Part shown: positions 19,828 to 29,588 of the stretch, piece after piece
How the letters are laid out: each line of letters starts with the position of its first letter
How positions within the stretch are numbered: the first letter of the stretch is position 1
Origin: Chara braunii
Lineage: Eukaryota; Streptophyta; Charophyceae; Charales; Characeae
NCBI GenBank assembly: GCA_003427395.1
Contig: BFEA01000739.1
Location: 497,273 to 528,830 of the forward strand
Direction of reading: 5' to 3'
Length of the DNA: 31,558 bases
The notes under the pieces: generated by a model
Database searches by the model: none
Seen by the model: only the letters and a program-made list of their open reading frames with translations
Told to the model about the DNA's origin: nothing
Made by a program: the position numbers and the translations under genes

Positions 19828-20135
19828 TTCATTCATCACTCTTTTAGAACATCAGATCCCTTTCGTCTCATTCATCACTCTTAGAACATCAAACCCCTTT
19901 TCGTCTCATTCATCACCCTCAGAGAAAAAAAACCCTCTTTCGTCTCATTCATCACACTCAGAGCATTAAGCCTCCTTTCGTCTCATTCATCCCCCGTAGT
20001 ACATCAAGCCTCTTCTTGTCTCATTCATCACCCGTAGTACATCAAGCCTCTTCTCGTCTCATTCATCACCCGTAGTACATCAAGCTTCTTCTTGTCTCAT
20101 TCATCACCCGTAGTACATCAAACCTTTTCTCGTTT
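19828..20135. repeat. 38-bp minisatellite, ~8 copies
   Basis: CATTCATCACCCGTAGTACA plus ATCAAGCCTCTTCTCGTCT repeats with a period near 38 bp. The first copies are more diverged than the last four. Confidence 0.85.
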
Positions 20136-20479
20136 TTCCCTTTTACTGCCCCCGCTTTTCCCCCGAGCCTCGCAATCCCAAATGCCCTTCGGCTGGTCCC
20201 CCTTCCATCCCATGCTAACCAAGTGTCCTTTATAGCCCCTGTCGCCCTCAGTGCTTCTTTTACTCGGCTCTTCGGTTGTGCAATCCATGTCTCTCGTCAT
20301 CCTTTCCTCAATCTCAAGCTCAACCAAATTCACACGTATTTCTTCCAAATCATTCTGCCCGGCTTTTATCTAGTCCTGTCTTTTTCCCATGCATGTCTCC
20401 CTCATTTGACCTTTCTTGCTCCCAAGCTCAATCAATTTTTCATGTATGCTTACCCAATCCATTTCATATGTATCTTTCT

Positions 20480-21275
20480 TCTGACCATCTTGCCAGATCT
20501 TTCTCAAGCCTACGCAAAGTCAATTACACATGCCTTTTTCTTCTGGACATCTTGCCAGGCCTTTCAAAGTCAATTACGCGAAGTCAATTTCATGCCTTTC
20601 TCTTCTGAACATTTTGCCAGACCTTTCTCAAGCCCATACAAAGTCAATTACACATGCCTTTCTCTTCTGGACATCCTGCCAGACCTTTCTCAAGCCCATG
20701 CAAAGTCGATTAGGCTCGATTACACATGCCTTTCTCTTCTGGACATCATGCCAGGCCTTTCTCAAGCCCACGCAAAGTCAATTACATGCCTTTTTCTTCT
20801 GGACATCTTGCCAGGCCTTTCTCAAGCCCACGCAAAGTCAATTACATGCCTTTTTCTTTTCTGGACATCTTGCCAGACCTTTCTCAAGCCCATGCAAAGT
20901 CAATTACACATGCCTTTCNAAGCCCACGCAAAGTCAATTACATGCCTTTTTCTTTTCTGGACATCTTGCCAGACCTTTCTCAAGCCCATGCAAAGTCAAT
21001 TACACATGCCTTTCTCTTCTGGACATCCTGCCAGGCCTTTCTTAAGCCCACGCAAAGTCAATTACATGCCTTTTTTTTTTTTCTGGTCATCTTGCCAAGC
21101 CTTTCTCAAGCCTGCGCAAAGTCAATTATACATACATTTCTCTTTCTTCTGGACATCTTGCCAGATCTTTCTCAAGCCTACGCAAAGTCAATTATACATA
21201 CATTTCTCTTTCTTCTGGACATCTTGCCAGACCTTTCTCAAGCCTACGCAAAATCAATTACACATACATTTCTTG
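20480..21275. repeat. 60-bp minisatellite, ~12 copies
   Basis: The unit contains CTCAAGCCCACGCAAAGTCA, ATTACATGCCTTTTTCTTCT and GGACATCTTGCCAGGCCTTT. The period is 60-63 bp, a multiple of three, which keeps long frames open across the array. The apparent 375-codon product is only the translated repeat. The array contains the N at 20919. Confidence 0.9.
20824..21014. other. probable assembly join: exact 95-bp duplication around one N
   Basis: 20824-20918 and 20920-21014 are identical base for base and are separated by a single N at 20919. Other units of this array differ from each other, so a perfect copy on both sides of an N suggests overlapping contig ends laid end to end instead of merged. 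Confidence 0.85.
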
Positions 21276-22690
21276 AGGCCATGGCAACCTTATTTTTTTG
21301 CACGCTTTGTCATCGGTAGATGGCACATCTTTCCCCCATTCAAAATGTGATGTCCCCATCACACGACTAGTTCTCACTTGGAGGTACGCAGACTTGCCCT
21401 GCCAACTGAGTAGACGAATGTCGGCCTATCAGCCTAAAAAAGGAAGGGTGATCAATCCTCCCCCGCTGATAACTCACCTCATCAACTACTCCAGTCCGGC
21501 GGCCACTTCTCTGGAGATGGGCATCATCATTGAGGTGTCTCCTCGCATCTGTTAGGCGGGTCCAGTCCACGCCTCCCAAGACCCTATCGTACCACAAGTG
21601 GCCCCCTCGCAAATCGTTCCTCCCAAGTGGTGTTTTCTTGGATCCGGCCTCTTCGTTTCAAGAGAGTTGGGGCTCTCTTATTAGTCTGCGAGTGCAGTTA
21701 CGAAGACCTCGCGGTTAGTCACAGAACGATTGTAATGATCCGGTAGAGCGGTGTCACTCGCCCTGTGGTGGTTGCGGCTTCCACCCGGTACCCCGCCCGA
21801 CCCCTCCCTTTGGGCAGTGCCGCTCAACTTAATGCGAGCAACCTTGGTCTATCGCCAACGGCCACGCTGCCCCTCTACGGTATGGCGTGTGGTTGGGTTG
21901 AGAAAATGAGACTTAGGAAAAGAATGGCTCTTTTGCCCGTTTAGCTCCACGCCCTTGACGTTTAAGTTCTCAGTATGAGGCGCAGTTTGAACTCCTCGAT
22001 TAGAGCTCGTTGTCGGAGGTAGTTCCGGACGGTGAGCATCGATCAAAGAGAATGATACCTTGGTCCTTCAACCCCTATCCTTCGTTATGAGGAATAGGTC
22101 ACGCTGGGACTTTTCCCTTGACAGGTAGAGGTCCTGGGGTCGCGGTGCATGCATCGTTATCCCCCTCAATCTCTTGCTATTTCCATGGTCGACCCAACGA
22201 CCTTTCCTCAAATTGCCTGGGGTCCCCTGATTATGGAATAAAAAACATCCAATTCTCAAGAAAACGCTCAATCCAATGCCTTTTCCCGTTCTTTCTCAAG
22301 GCTGATTCTCATGGCTGGTCCGACAACCTCTCTTCAACAAGGCCAACCCATGTGACCGATCTGATGGTCGCTCTTTCAATATCCATCTTTCAAGGCCGAC
22401 CCGTCGGCCCACCTTCAATCCTCAACTCTCACATTTCTCAATACCCTGTCCTTATGACCGTCCCAACGACCTATGCCCTTCTCGTCTTAAGGCTTGGCCT
22501 CCTTTATCATGCCCTTCTCCTTTCAAGGCATCATTCTCTTCCATCCATTCTTATGGCTATTTCAATGGCCGACCCACCGGTCTTTCCTATTTCACATTAC
22601 TCATTCCAGCTCATCCTTAATCAACCTTTCTCAATCACTCATGCAAGGAACCCCAGTGCCTATTTCAAAAGAAACGACCCTTATCAGGGG
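21276..22690. other. gene-free stretch with degenerate CCGACCC repeats
   Basis: No domain in any frame. From about 22185 to 22590, phrases such as ATGGCCGACCCACCGGTCTT recur at irregular 60-120 bp steps (near 22183, 22312, 22390, 22454 and 22562), a decayed tandem repeat. A plus-strand frame of 207 codons crosses it because of composition. Confidence 0.45.
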
Positions 22691-22692
22691 TC

Positions 22693-22895
22693 ATTTATGA
22701 ACAACCTGGTTAGGGTCATTCTTTTCCATTCTCAAACTTGAACAACCTGGTTAGGGCCATTCCTTTCCATTCTCAAGTCGAGCAGCCTGGTTAGGGCCAT
22801 TCCTTTCTATTCTCAAGTTGAACAACCTGGTTAGGGTCATTCCCTTCCATTCTCAAGTCGAACAGCCTGGTTAGGGCCGTCCTTATCCATTCCAA
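22693..22895. repeat. ~40-bp minisatellite, 4-5 copies
   Basis: GAACAACCTGGTTAGGGCCA plus TTCCTTTCCATTCTCAAGT recurs from about 22698 to 22885 with few changes. It is more uniform than the neighbouring degenerate repeats. Confidence 0.85.
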
Positions 22896-23637
22896 TGTTA
22901 GCACCCGAGGGGGTGGGCCTCGAGGACACGGATCCCATCTTTGTCTCGGGGGTTAGAAGATGGTCCTTTCTTTTCAGTTTTCTGCGTGCGGTTCCCTTCA
23001 TCCTCTCTCAATGCAATTTACTATCCATGCATACATCCGACTTAGCGTCTAGTGCTCGAGTTGAGGATCGCAACCCCACGCAGCACTAGCCCACCCGGTC
23101 ATTCAACCATAACAAACAGACAGGGGCACCCCCTCTATTTTCACGCTTTCTGATCTCTCAGCTCTTGGCTGTTTTCAGACTCATTCATGACTCAGTTGGA
23201 TTAGGCTCCTAGGGAAGGAGTGTTCTTCACGCCCCTTAACCCATAGGTTCCCTAACCTTTGTTGTATTCGACCAACATTCAACGCCTCGCTTTGCTCGTC
23301 AATCTGCACTCACAGTTTCTTCTCAAAGGCACAATCCTCATTCCATCCAAAGTTCACAGTACACCCTTCCCAACCAGTCTCATCCCATGCCTCGTGTCAA
23401 TGTCTTGCATACACTCTTTCGAAGGTAGCTCATCCAGAAAGTAGCTCCAAAATGCTATTTTCGAACTCATCGTGGCACAGTCTTAGCTAGCCCTTTCATT
23501 ACTCATCCTTAGCAAGCTTACTCATAATATACACATTCTGTCATTCCAATGTTTGCAAAAGAAAAAGCACAATTCTTGTTCAATACTGATAACATTTAAG
23601 TCCCTATCGCTGTCACGTGTCTCATCTTGCTCGGTCC
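22896..23637. other. gene-free stretch
   Basis: No domain and no clear repeat seen. On the minus strand it lies downstream of the retroelement ORFs and may be part of their 3' non-coding region. Confidence 0.4.
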
Positions 23638-23638
23638 C

Positions 23639-23812
23639 CTACCCATCTTGTCTTTCTGGTGGCTTTTTAACTCCCAGGCAGGAAGCCAGGATTTCTTTCT
23701 TCCTTTTCGCAATTTCTTGCAATCCCCTCTCACTGTAAAAATCCAAAGGCTTGGCCGCCACTCCCGCCTCCGGGAGTTCCCTGGTCTTGATAATCCAATT
23801 ACACTGAGCCAT
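23639..23812 (-). pseudogene. possible small ORF after ORF3
   Basis: From ATG at 23812, about 57 codons start MAQCNWIIKTRELPEAG and continue with a Lys/Glu-rich helical-looking segment (GLQEIAKRKKEILASCLGVK). It ends at TAG, and the same frame stays open for 13 more codons after it. Amino-acid use is protein-like, unlike the surrounding debris, and it follows ORF3 within 45 bases on the same strand. I do not recognise the family. It may be a displaced piece of ORF3 in another frame or a separate product. Low certainty. Confidence 0.3.
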
Positions 23813-23853
23813 TGTTGGGACCAATGACTGGGTGTCGACCCAAACTCATCTTC

Positions 23854-24817
23854 CTATGTGAAGGCTTCTTCGCAAGGTTGGCTCGCCGGGGGTCGCCTCT
23901 CTTCTCTGGGCCTTGAGGTTTCATCCCTTTCGTCGTCACTGCTAATCTCTATAACCTCTTGCACTTCTTCCTCCTCGTCCACATCCTCTTCCGTCCGCAC
24001 GGGGCTGAACTCACCCGTGAAATTCCTTCGATCTAGATTGCAGGGAATCTCCGTCCTCCTCCCATACCCTTCCTCAAAGTCCGGATACCTCCCCTCACAA
24101 CTGTCATGGCCACTCCGCTCTTCAAGCGGGCTTTCCCTGCTTTCTTCCCCATCCTCACGTCCGTCATACATGTCCTGTCTCCCTTCGCTCTCCTCATGCT
24201 AAGACTCATGCTGCTCGCATCTCTCGGCCCCTCCCTTGTCAGAGGCCTGGACCCCTTCTCCCATCTCCCCTTTCCCTTCCTCGCTCTCACTCCCTGATGA
24301 GATATATATCCCTTCCCTCTTTCTGAGAGGCGAGGGCCCTCTACACACTCGTTTTCTCGCCCTCCTGCCTACTACATGTTTGGACATGTACCCTATGTAC
24401 AATTTTCTTTTTGCAGTCCTCCTCCCGCGACTTGGTCCTGTTCCTCCTCCTTCGGTAGGCCTGTTGATTGGCCCGCTATCATTTTCGTTGCCGAATTCCA
24501 TTTTGCTTTTCTCGTATTTCCTTCCTGGTCCTGTATAACAAAATCAACGCCCGCCAAACCCTTCATACACACGTTCCCCCAGTTCGATAGGCAATTTCCC
24601 TTCCCCCAGAATGCTCTCAGTACCCTTCGCACCAGGCCACTATCATACATTCCCCTCTCATGCAGATGCCACATTTGTAATGATCCCATTATTTTCCCAT
24701 CAAAAACTATGATACAATGCTCCCGACAACCTTCCCCTTCGTCACACAAAACCCGTTATCACAAAGTCCCAGGACATCCCACCTTCCAACTTCAGTCAGT
24801 CCAAACCATTGCCCCAT
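23854..24817 (-). pseudogene. ORF3: post-integrase acidic ORF with SIM-like motifs
   Basis: An ATG at 24815-24817 lies 70 bases after the pol stop. Three collinear pieces follow. The first starts MGQWFGLTEVGRWDVLGLCD and holds Cys residues. After a shift near 24750 a second piece carries CDEGEGCREHC and WHLHERG, a Cys/His cluster that could bind zinc, and ends near LVRRVLRAFWG. After a shift near 24610 the last and longest piece begins EGKLPIELGERVYEGF, has TGA at 24544-24546, a basic region (GRRARKRVCRGP), the acidic IYISSGSESEEG, TAG at 24199-24201, then an acidic Arg/Glu-rich part with VIEISSDDERDE, and ends at TAG 23854-23856. The total is about 320 codons. IYIS and VIEI followed by Ser and acids fit the SUMO-interacting-motif pattern. 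Standard gypsy elements end at integrase. The function is unknown to me; the joining of pieces is inferred from collinearity. Confidence 0.55.
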
Positions 24818-24887
24818 CCCCAAAAGAAAAAATGGCAGTCCCGCAGACGCCGTCAGAGACAAAACCATAGTGTGGGCAAGGCCGCTG

Positions 24888-26808
24888 TCAGTCCTTGGCT
24901 TGTAACCCCTTAGTTTCCTTATCCTCGGCCTCCTGAAGCCATTGTTCCACTGGGTCCCGACTTAGAAACCTGACCAATCGGTGCCCCGGTAAGGGTCCTT
25001 TCAATCCAATTTCATCCAAATCTTTCATTTCGAAGGTGTTTAGTCCCACCCGCTTGGCGACCCCGGTAGGGACCTTTGAACCTCCTCCCCAGTTGCCCAG
25101 ACCAAGTGTTTTCCAGTGCCGAGTTTGTTATCAACACTATCTCGCCCACCTGAAGTGGCTCCTTTCTGATATTCTTAACCTGGTCCCACCTTGCTTTGTC
25201 CCTCATTCTCCTGTCTAGTACCCGACTGGCGATGTCTTTCATGACCTCCTCACTCCTAAGAACTTGTTGACATCTTGCCTCAATTAATTTTTCTGTGGTC
25301 ATACGCGGATCGTCATCTAACCTGTTCTAGGTTGGTATCAAGGCTTCCACGGGAAAATCGATCTCTCTTCCGTACCACAGTTCTGCGGGGATACATCCCG
25401 TTGTCCTCTTAGGTGTCATGTTCTCTGAGAAGACAGCCTGTTTAAGATACCTAGGCCAGCTCCCCAGATTGTTCGCCGCGAGCTTCGCAATCGTGTTCTT
25501 TAAGGTCCGGTGCCCTCTTTCCACAGGTGCATTGGCTTCCGGGTGATACGACTCAATGAGTTTGATCAGTACGCAAAGCCTTTTAAGCATTCCCAACACT
25601 CCTTGGTTCACAAATTCTGTTCCATTGTCTGCTATAAACCTCTTGATGAAGGGATGCCTCAGGTAGAAGTCCTCTACCCAATTTGCTACGCTTCTTCCCG
25701 TCTTTTTCTTGAGAGCGACCGCCTCCACGAACCCACTCAAGTTGTCTCGCGCATCCAGGATATACCTGTACCCATCTGTTGATACAGGCATAACTGCAAG
25801 GTCAAGGTGGACCAGATGTCCCGGCTCCAGCACCCGTGTTAGTCTAAGCGACTCGAAGACGCGTGCCGAGCTCCGCTCCTGGCAGATTAGGCAGGTCTGG
25901 CGGTACATGGCAACCATACCTGGCATGCCTGGCCAGTAATAGAGCGGTGTCATCTTTGCAAGAGTTCCTTTGGACCATCGATGTCCTCCTGCTAGTCCGT
26001 CGTGCATTGCCTGGATCACATCCAACTGCCTAGACCTCCCGCACACAACTCTTCTAGGCATAACACCTTCCTCCCTTTTGAACAGATGGCCACCCCTTAG
26101 GACGTACCTCTCGGCCTCCTCCCTTGCTTTAAGGCTGACTTCCATGGGATGTTTGTTTCCTACCAGCAACAACCCAATCTCCCGAAAAATCCCTTCGTAT
26201 ATCTGAACATAAAAAAAAACCCTCCCTTCCTGGTCCTCGTCGTTTCTCTCCTGCATCTGGTTTACCATCAGTTGCAACTCCCTTCGTTCCCAAGACTCCA
26301 CTAGGCTCATCACGGCTTCCCGACCTCCCTCAACCGCCATTGTTATCAGTTCCTCCTTTGGTCCTACTATCGCTCCCCACGAGTCCTTCTCCTCCTTGCG
26401 TCCTCGAGTGGTGACTGGTCCTTCTCTAAGTTCTGCTACTACGACAGGGGCCCTCTTTTCCAAGGTCTGAATCAATAATTCTCCCAACGCACATCCTTCG
26501 CCCATCATTTCATTATCTACTGCAAGTGTCCCTCCTTCGTATTCGAGGAACACGTCTACGGGCTCGACGTCTTCCACTCCTTCGGGCGTGATACAGACCC
26601 GACTCAGTCCATCAACCTTGTTTTTTAGTCCAGTAATTTGTTCGATCTTGTAATCGAACTGCCAGATGAATCCTACCCATCTTCCCACCGTCGGGTCTAT
26701 ACGCTTGTAGAGTCGGGTCTGTATCACGCCCGAAGGAGTGGAAGACGTTGGGTCGATTCTTGGATGAACCGCCTCCCACATAGGTAGGCTTGGAAGGTCT
26801 TGAGACAA
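24888..26808 (-). pseudogene. pol: RNase H end and integrase of the minus-strand gypsy element
   Basis: The main frame (26808-25327, 493 codons) starts within the RNase H/connection region: RIDPTVGRWVGFIWQFDYKI, then NKVDGLSR at about residues 63-70. The integrase zinc finger is H269, H276, C306, C309 (MHDG...GGHR...CLICQ). The catalytic triad is D336 (VHLDLAV), D394 (FIADNGTEF) and E430 (APVERGHRTLK), a D-D-35-E arrangement, so all catalytic residues are present. The frame then meets TAG at 25327-25329 and resumes as NRLDDDP. A frameshift near 25080 leads to the C-terminal tail (VGLNTFEMKDLDEIGLKGP...), which ends at TGA 24888-24890. No chromodomain is seen. Integrase inserts the cDNA into chromosomes. 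The N-terminal edge contains a foreign inverted copy (26711-26748). Confidence 0.9.
26567..26748. repeat. perfect 38-bp inverted repeat inside pol
   Basis: 26567-26604 and 26711-26748 are exact reverse complements (ACGTCTTCCACTCCTTCGGG and so on) with a 106-base spacer. The copy at 26567 encodes the expected VCITPEGVEDVEP segment. The copy at 26711 puts unrelated residues (SSTPSGVIQTRL) between RIDPT and YKRIDPT, so it is the inserted one. Confidence 0.85.
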
Positions 26809-27077
26809 TGCAAAATGGCTAGGACCTCCTTCTTGAACTGTGAGTACCGCCGTTCTGCGGAGTTGAGGGTTCTACTTTCAAACCTAATTGGCCTCTCCTT
26901 TCCTTCCTCATCCCTTTGAATCAGTACGCCTCCTACGGCCAAGGGTCCTCCGTCTGTCTCTAGGATGAATGGTCGTCCCACTTCGTCATTAAAACAGGGT
27001 GCTGACAAGGCGACTTGCTCAGATGTAAGTATGTCCTTCAGGGTTTGGACAACTCCTCGCTCCTCCGTCCAATCCAT
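26724..27077 (-). pseudogene. pol: RNase H domain of the minus-strand gypsy element
   Basis: A frame of 117 codons begins MDWTEERGVVQTLKDIL, continues with LSAPCFNDEVGRPFILETDG (the RNase H first Asp; TDGG replaces the commoner TDAS), then IRFESRTLNSAERRYSQFKK (with the catalytic Glu of the SAERRYS-x-x-KKEVLA type) and ends after CLKTFQAYLCGRRFI, where a one-base shift passes to the frame at 26808. RNase H removes the RNA from the RNA-DNA hybrid during reverse transcription. Confidence 0.85.
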
Positions 27078-27152
27078 GGCCCGGATAGGCTCAACAATCT
27101 TGGCAAAACTTCTTCTCTGATCATGGCCCGGATAGGCTCAACAATCTTGGCA
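27075..27152. repeat. 31-bp direct duplication, 47-bp offset
   Basis: CATGGCCCGGATAGGCTCAA plus CAATCTTGGCA occurs exactly at 27075-27105 and 27122-27152 within the RT/RNase H connection. Only the right copy encodes the expected KIVEPIRAM residues in place. The left copy disrupts the frame leading into MDWTEERG. Confidence 0.85.
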
Positions 27153-27229
27153 TAACTTTTAATAAAAATCCTCCAAAAGCCGACCACCCCTAAGAATGCT
27201 CTTACCTCTGTTGTTGTGCGCGAGGTGTT

Positions 27230-27269
27230 GGGCCACTGTGATATCTTGTGGGCCACTGTGATATCTTGT
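27230..27269. repeat. exact 20-bp tandem duplication in RT
   Basis: GGGCCACTGTGATATCTTGT is repeated head to tail. Twenty is not a multiple of three, so the RT thumb frame is shifted. Confidence 0.9.
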
Positions 27270-28307
27270 CTGTCTTAGCCGGGTCAGGTTTCCTACCGTA
27301 TGCGCCACAACGAAATCCCAGTATGGTCACTTCTGGTACTGCTAGAATACTCTTTGGTCCGCTAGCGGTGATGTTGTATACTAGGAATGGGCGGAGTAAG
27401 TCCTTGATGTCCTGTAGATGGTCCCATACAAATCTTCAAATTCCTTGTTGAACTTCCGTCTCGTCCTTCTCTTGGGCGCCTTTGATCGGGTTGTCATCAA
27501 TGTAGGGCTCACATTTCTCTAAAAACATATCTCCGGCTCCGGTGAGCATTCTCCTTTGTGCTTCGGCTACTGCGTTCGTGAAGCCCATAGGGGTTACCTG
27601 CATCTGCAACTGTCCTACGGGGGTGTGCATTGCGGTGTATGGTATGTCCCGAGCATCCAATGGACGTTGGTCGTACCCTAAATACAAGTCTATCAGGGAG
27701 TAAATGCTCCGGCTGGCATGAGACTCCGCTAATAAATCAGCCTGAGGCAGCGAACCAACATCTCAAATGGTTACTGTATTCAAATTCTGCAGATCTTGAA
27801 TCCATCTTAGTGTCTTGTTGGGTTTTCGAAAGACGATCCATATGTTCGCGTATGGTGACGCCGTGTGCTCCGCGACGAAGGAGTCCATCTTTGCTCGAAG
27901 AAGGTCTGTCACTTCCCCTGCTATCCCAAATTCGTAGGACGGACCCTTGTCATTCTAGCACTCATGCTCTACCGTGTGGATTCTGACCGGAGGAATTAGC
28001 TTCGCGTCCAACCGCCCCTTTTGGTGATCACTAAAGGCAAATGCCAGATGAAACTCCTAGCAGGTTCTTTTGATCAGGCGGGTTTCTTCTTCAGTTAAGA
28101 ATCCCTCTATTCCTATCTTCATTGTATCCGCTATCTCATCTGGTATCCGATGCCCTTCCGTCGCTCGCCTCTCTCGGATCACTCGAAGGACTTCCTCCTC
28201 CTTCTCCATAGCCTCGTCCCTAGATATCTCTAGCAGGATGGAGACTGGCTTCGCTTTCTTCCCTACTGGCTTGTACTTTCGAACACTTCCTTCCGCGATC
28301 TTTCTCC

Positions 28308-29588
28308 TTAAAAATGAACGGTCGGGGTTACTCCTGTTGCCTCCGCGACCCGTGGTTGAGTACTGACTATTTTCCCATTCAGACAATACCCCTTTTGTAC
28401 TTCTCCTTCAAATTTAGCCAGCGTCGCCGGGTCCACCCCCACTTTGTGATACCTGATAGCTTTGATGAGCTGCAATAGGTCGGGGATCTCGAGTGCGGTT
28501 TCCGGTACCTCCTTCCGCACCTCTTTCCGCCTGGGCAGGCTGGCTCCGAGTTCGACTTCTGATTCCCTTTCTGCCACCATAACACCTAAGACTTCGTCCT
28601 TCTGCCTTCTCTTCATCTGGGGCAGGCCCATCTTGATCCATTCTTTCTTATTGAATGCTTCCTCAATCATAATGCCAACCCTCTCTCGCATACCCTCCAT
28701 TCGCTCAAAAGCCCCTTTTCGTGCGCTATCTTCGAACGATGGTGACCATGTTGCTAACTTTCCTTTAGGCGGGTCCCCTCCGGTCCCGATGAGTCGGAGG
28801 AGCTCCCCACGGCTCGTTACTGGATCCTCTAGGTCTACCATGTATGTGCCATCATGCAGATGCATCCCTATCATTTCTACATTGGCACACCATGGTCTCC
28901 TGAGGATTATGTCATGGTCCATCTCGTCTAGCACGGTCATCCGCTGAAATGACCAAATCGACTCCCGGATGCCTGCCTTGACCGCACACTTGATGACGTA
29001 TCCCGAAAACGATATCTCGCCACCTGCCCCTCGTATGCTCCTCATTACCTCCTCGTTAACTACGCAACCGGTAATTGTTGCGAAATCTCTTCGTATGAGT
29101 GTGATTTCCGCACCTCCATCTACTAGCGCATTTGTGTGATGTGTCCCGATCTGCACTTTTAGCTTTCCTACGGGCAGCGCATGGAAGCTAAGCTTCGTCC
29201 CTGGTGGAGCCCTCATAACCTCCCTGCCTTCGCGGTCTGGAAAGCTCAGGCGGATGTCCGCAAAGGCTTTCTCTAGGTCCTCCAAATCCCCGGGACTTCT
29301 TTGAAGATTAGCGACTTCTTGCGGAGCTTCCTCCTCTCTTTCCTCTTCCGGTGATTCGGGGTTTTCGTCTATCTCTACTCGCCGCTGAGTCAACAGTTGT
29401 CTAAGCCCTTTGAGCAACCTGGGGCTGGCCTGCAACATGGTCTGAAACGATACTGACACCATGGTTCCTAGCAATTTGCTAAGGTTGTCACCGATCTCAA
29501 GCATGGGGAAGATCGGGATTTGATACCTAAATTTTTTTCTTAGCAGCAGTGACCTTGTCTGTAGGTTCTTCTTCCCTAGGTTTCCCAT
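28308..29588 (-). pseudogene. pol: aspartic protease (retropepsin) region of the minus-strand gypsy element
   Basis: An open frame of 426 codons. Residues 1-125 are a charged Gag/protease linker with an acidic run (ESPEEEREEEAPQE, about 78-91). The retropepsin core starts at ALPVGKLKVQIG (about 137-148), with the active-site loop ALVDGGAEITLI at about 154-165, where D157 is the catalytic Asp and DGGA replaces the usual DSGA. The C-terminal retropepsin signature follows as DHDIILRRPW (about 224-233), where the usual ILGRPW has Arg for Gly, probably a disabling change. The remainder (about 255-426) is an extended Lys/Glu-rich linker toward RT. The upstream end is broken by a 20-bp duplication at 29578, so the first Met is not a real start. 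Protease cuts the polyprotein in the virus-like particle. Confidence 0.85.

Larger units (their letters stand above)
27038..28386 (-). pseudogene. pol: linker and reverse transcriptase of the minus-strand gypsy element
   Basis: 28386-28057 encodes a linker (KYKPVGKKAKPVSILLEISR, then EGHRIPDEIADTMKIGIEGF). RT follows in broken frames: AKLIPPVRIHTVEHEC, TAG at 27955-27957 (an expected Trp), then ANIWIVFRKPNKTLRWIQDL, TGA at 27763-27765 (an expected Arg), and SIYSLIDLYLGYDQ. An 83-codon frame from 27687 holds TAMHTPVGQLQMQVTPMGFT and the catalytic YIDD at 27493-27504. The thumb part KISQWPNTSRTTTEVRAFLG and GFWRIFIKSYAKIVEPIRAM is near 27250-27110. RT copies the element RNA into DNA. Two short duplications (27230-27269, 27075-27152) break the thumb and connection. 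Confidence 0.9.

Noticed and set aside
20223-21350. 375-codon plus-strand open frame
   Set aside because: It lies across the 60-bp minisatellite, whose period is a multiple of three, so frames stay open automatically. The product is the translated repeat and it crosses an N.
22118-22741. 207-codon plus-strand frame
   Set aside because: No domain, and it spans degenerate CCGACCC repeats in pyrimidine-rich DNA.
28057-28366. Plus-strand frames opposite the gypsy pol (also at 28462-28947, 24236-24870 and 25510-26206)
   Set aside because: They are antisense shadows of the minus-strand protease, RT, integrase and ORF3 sequences.
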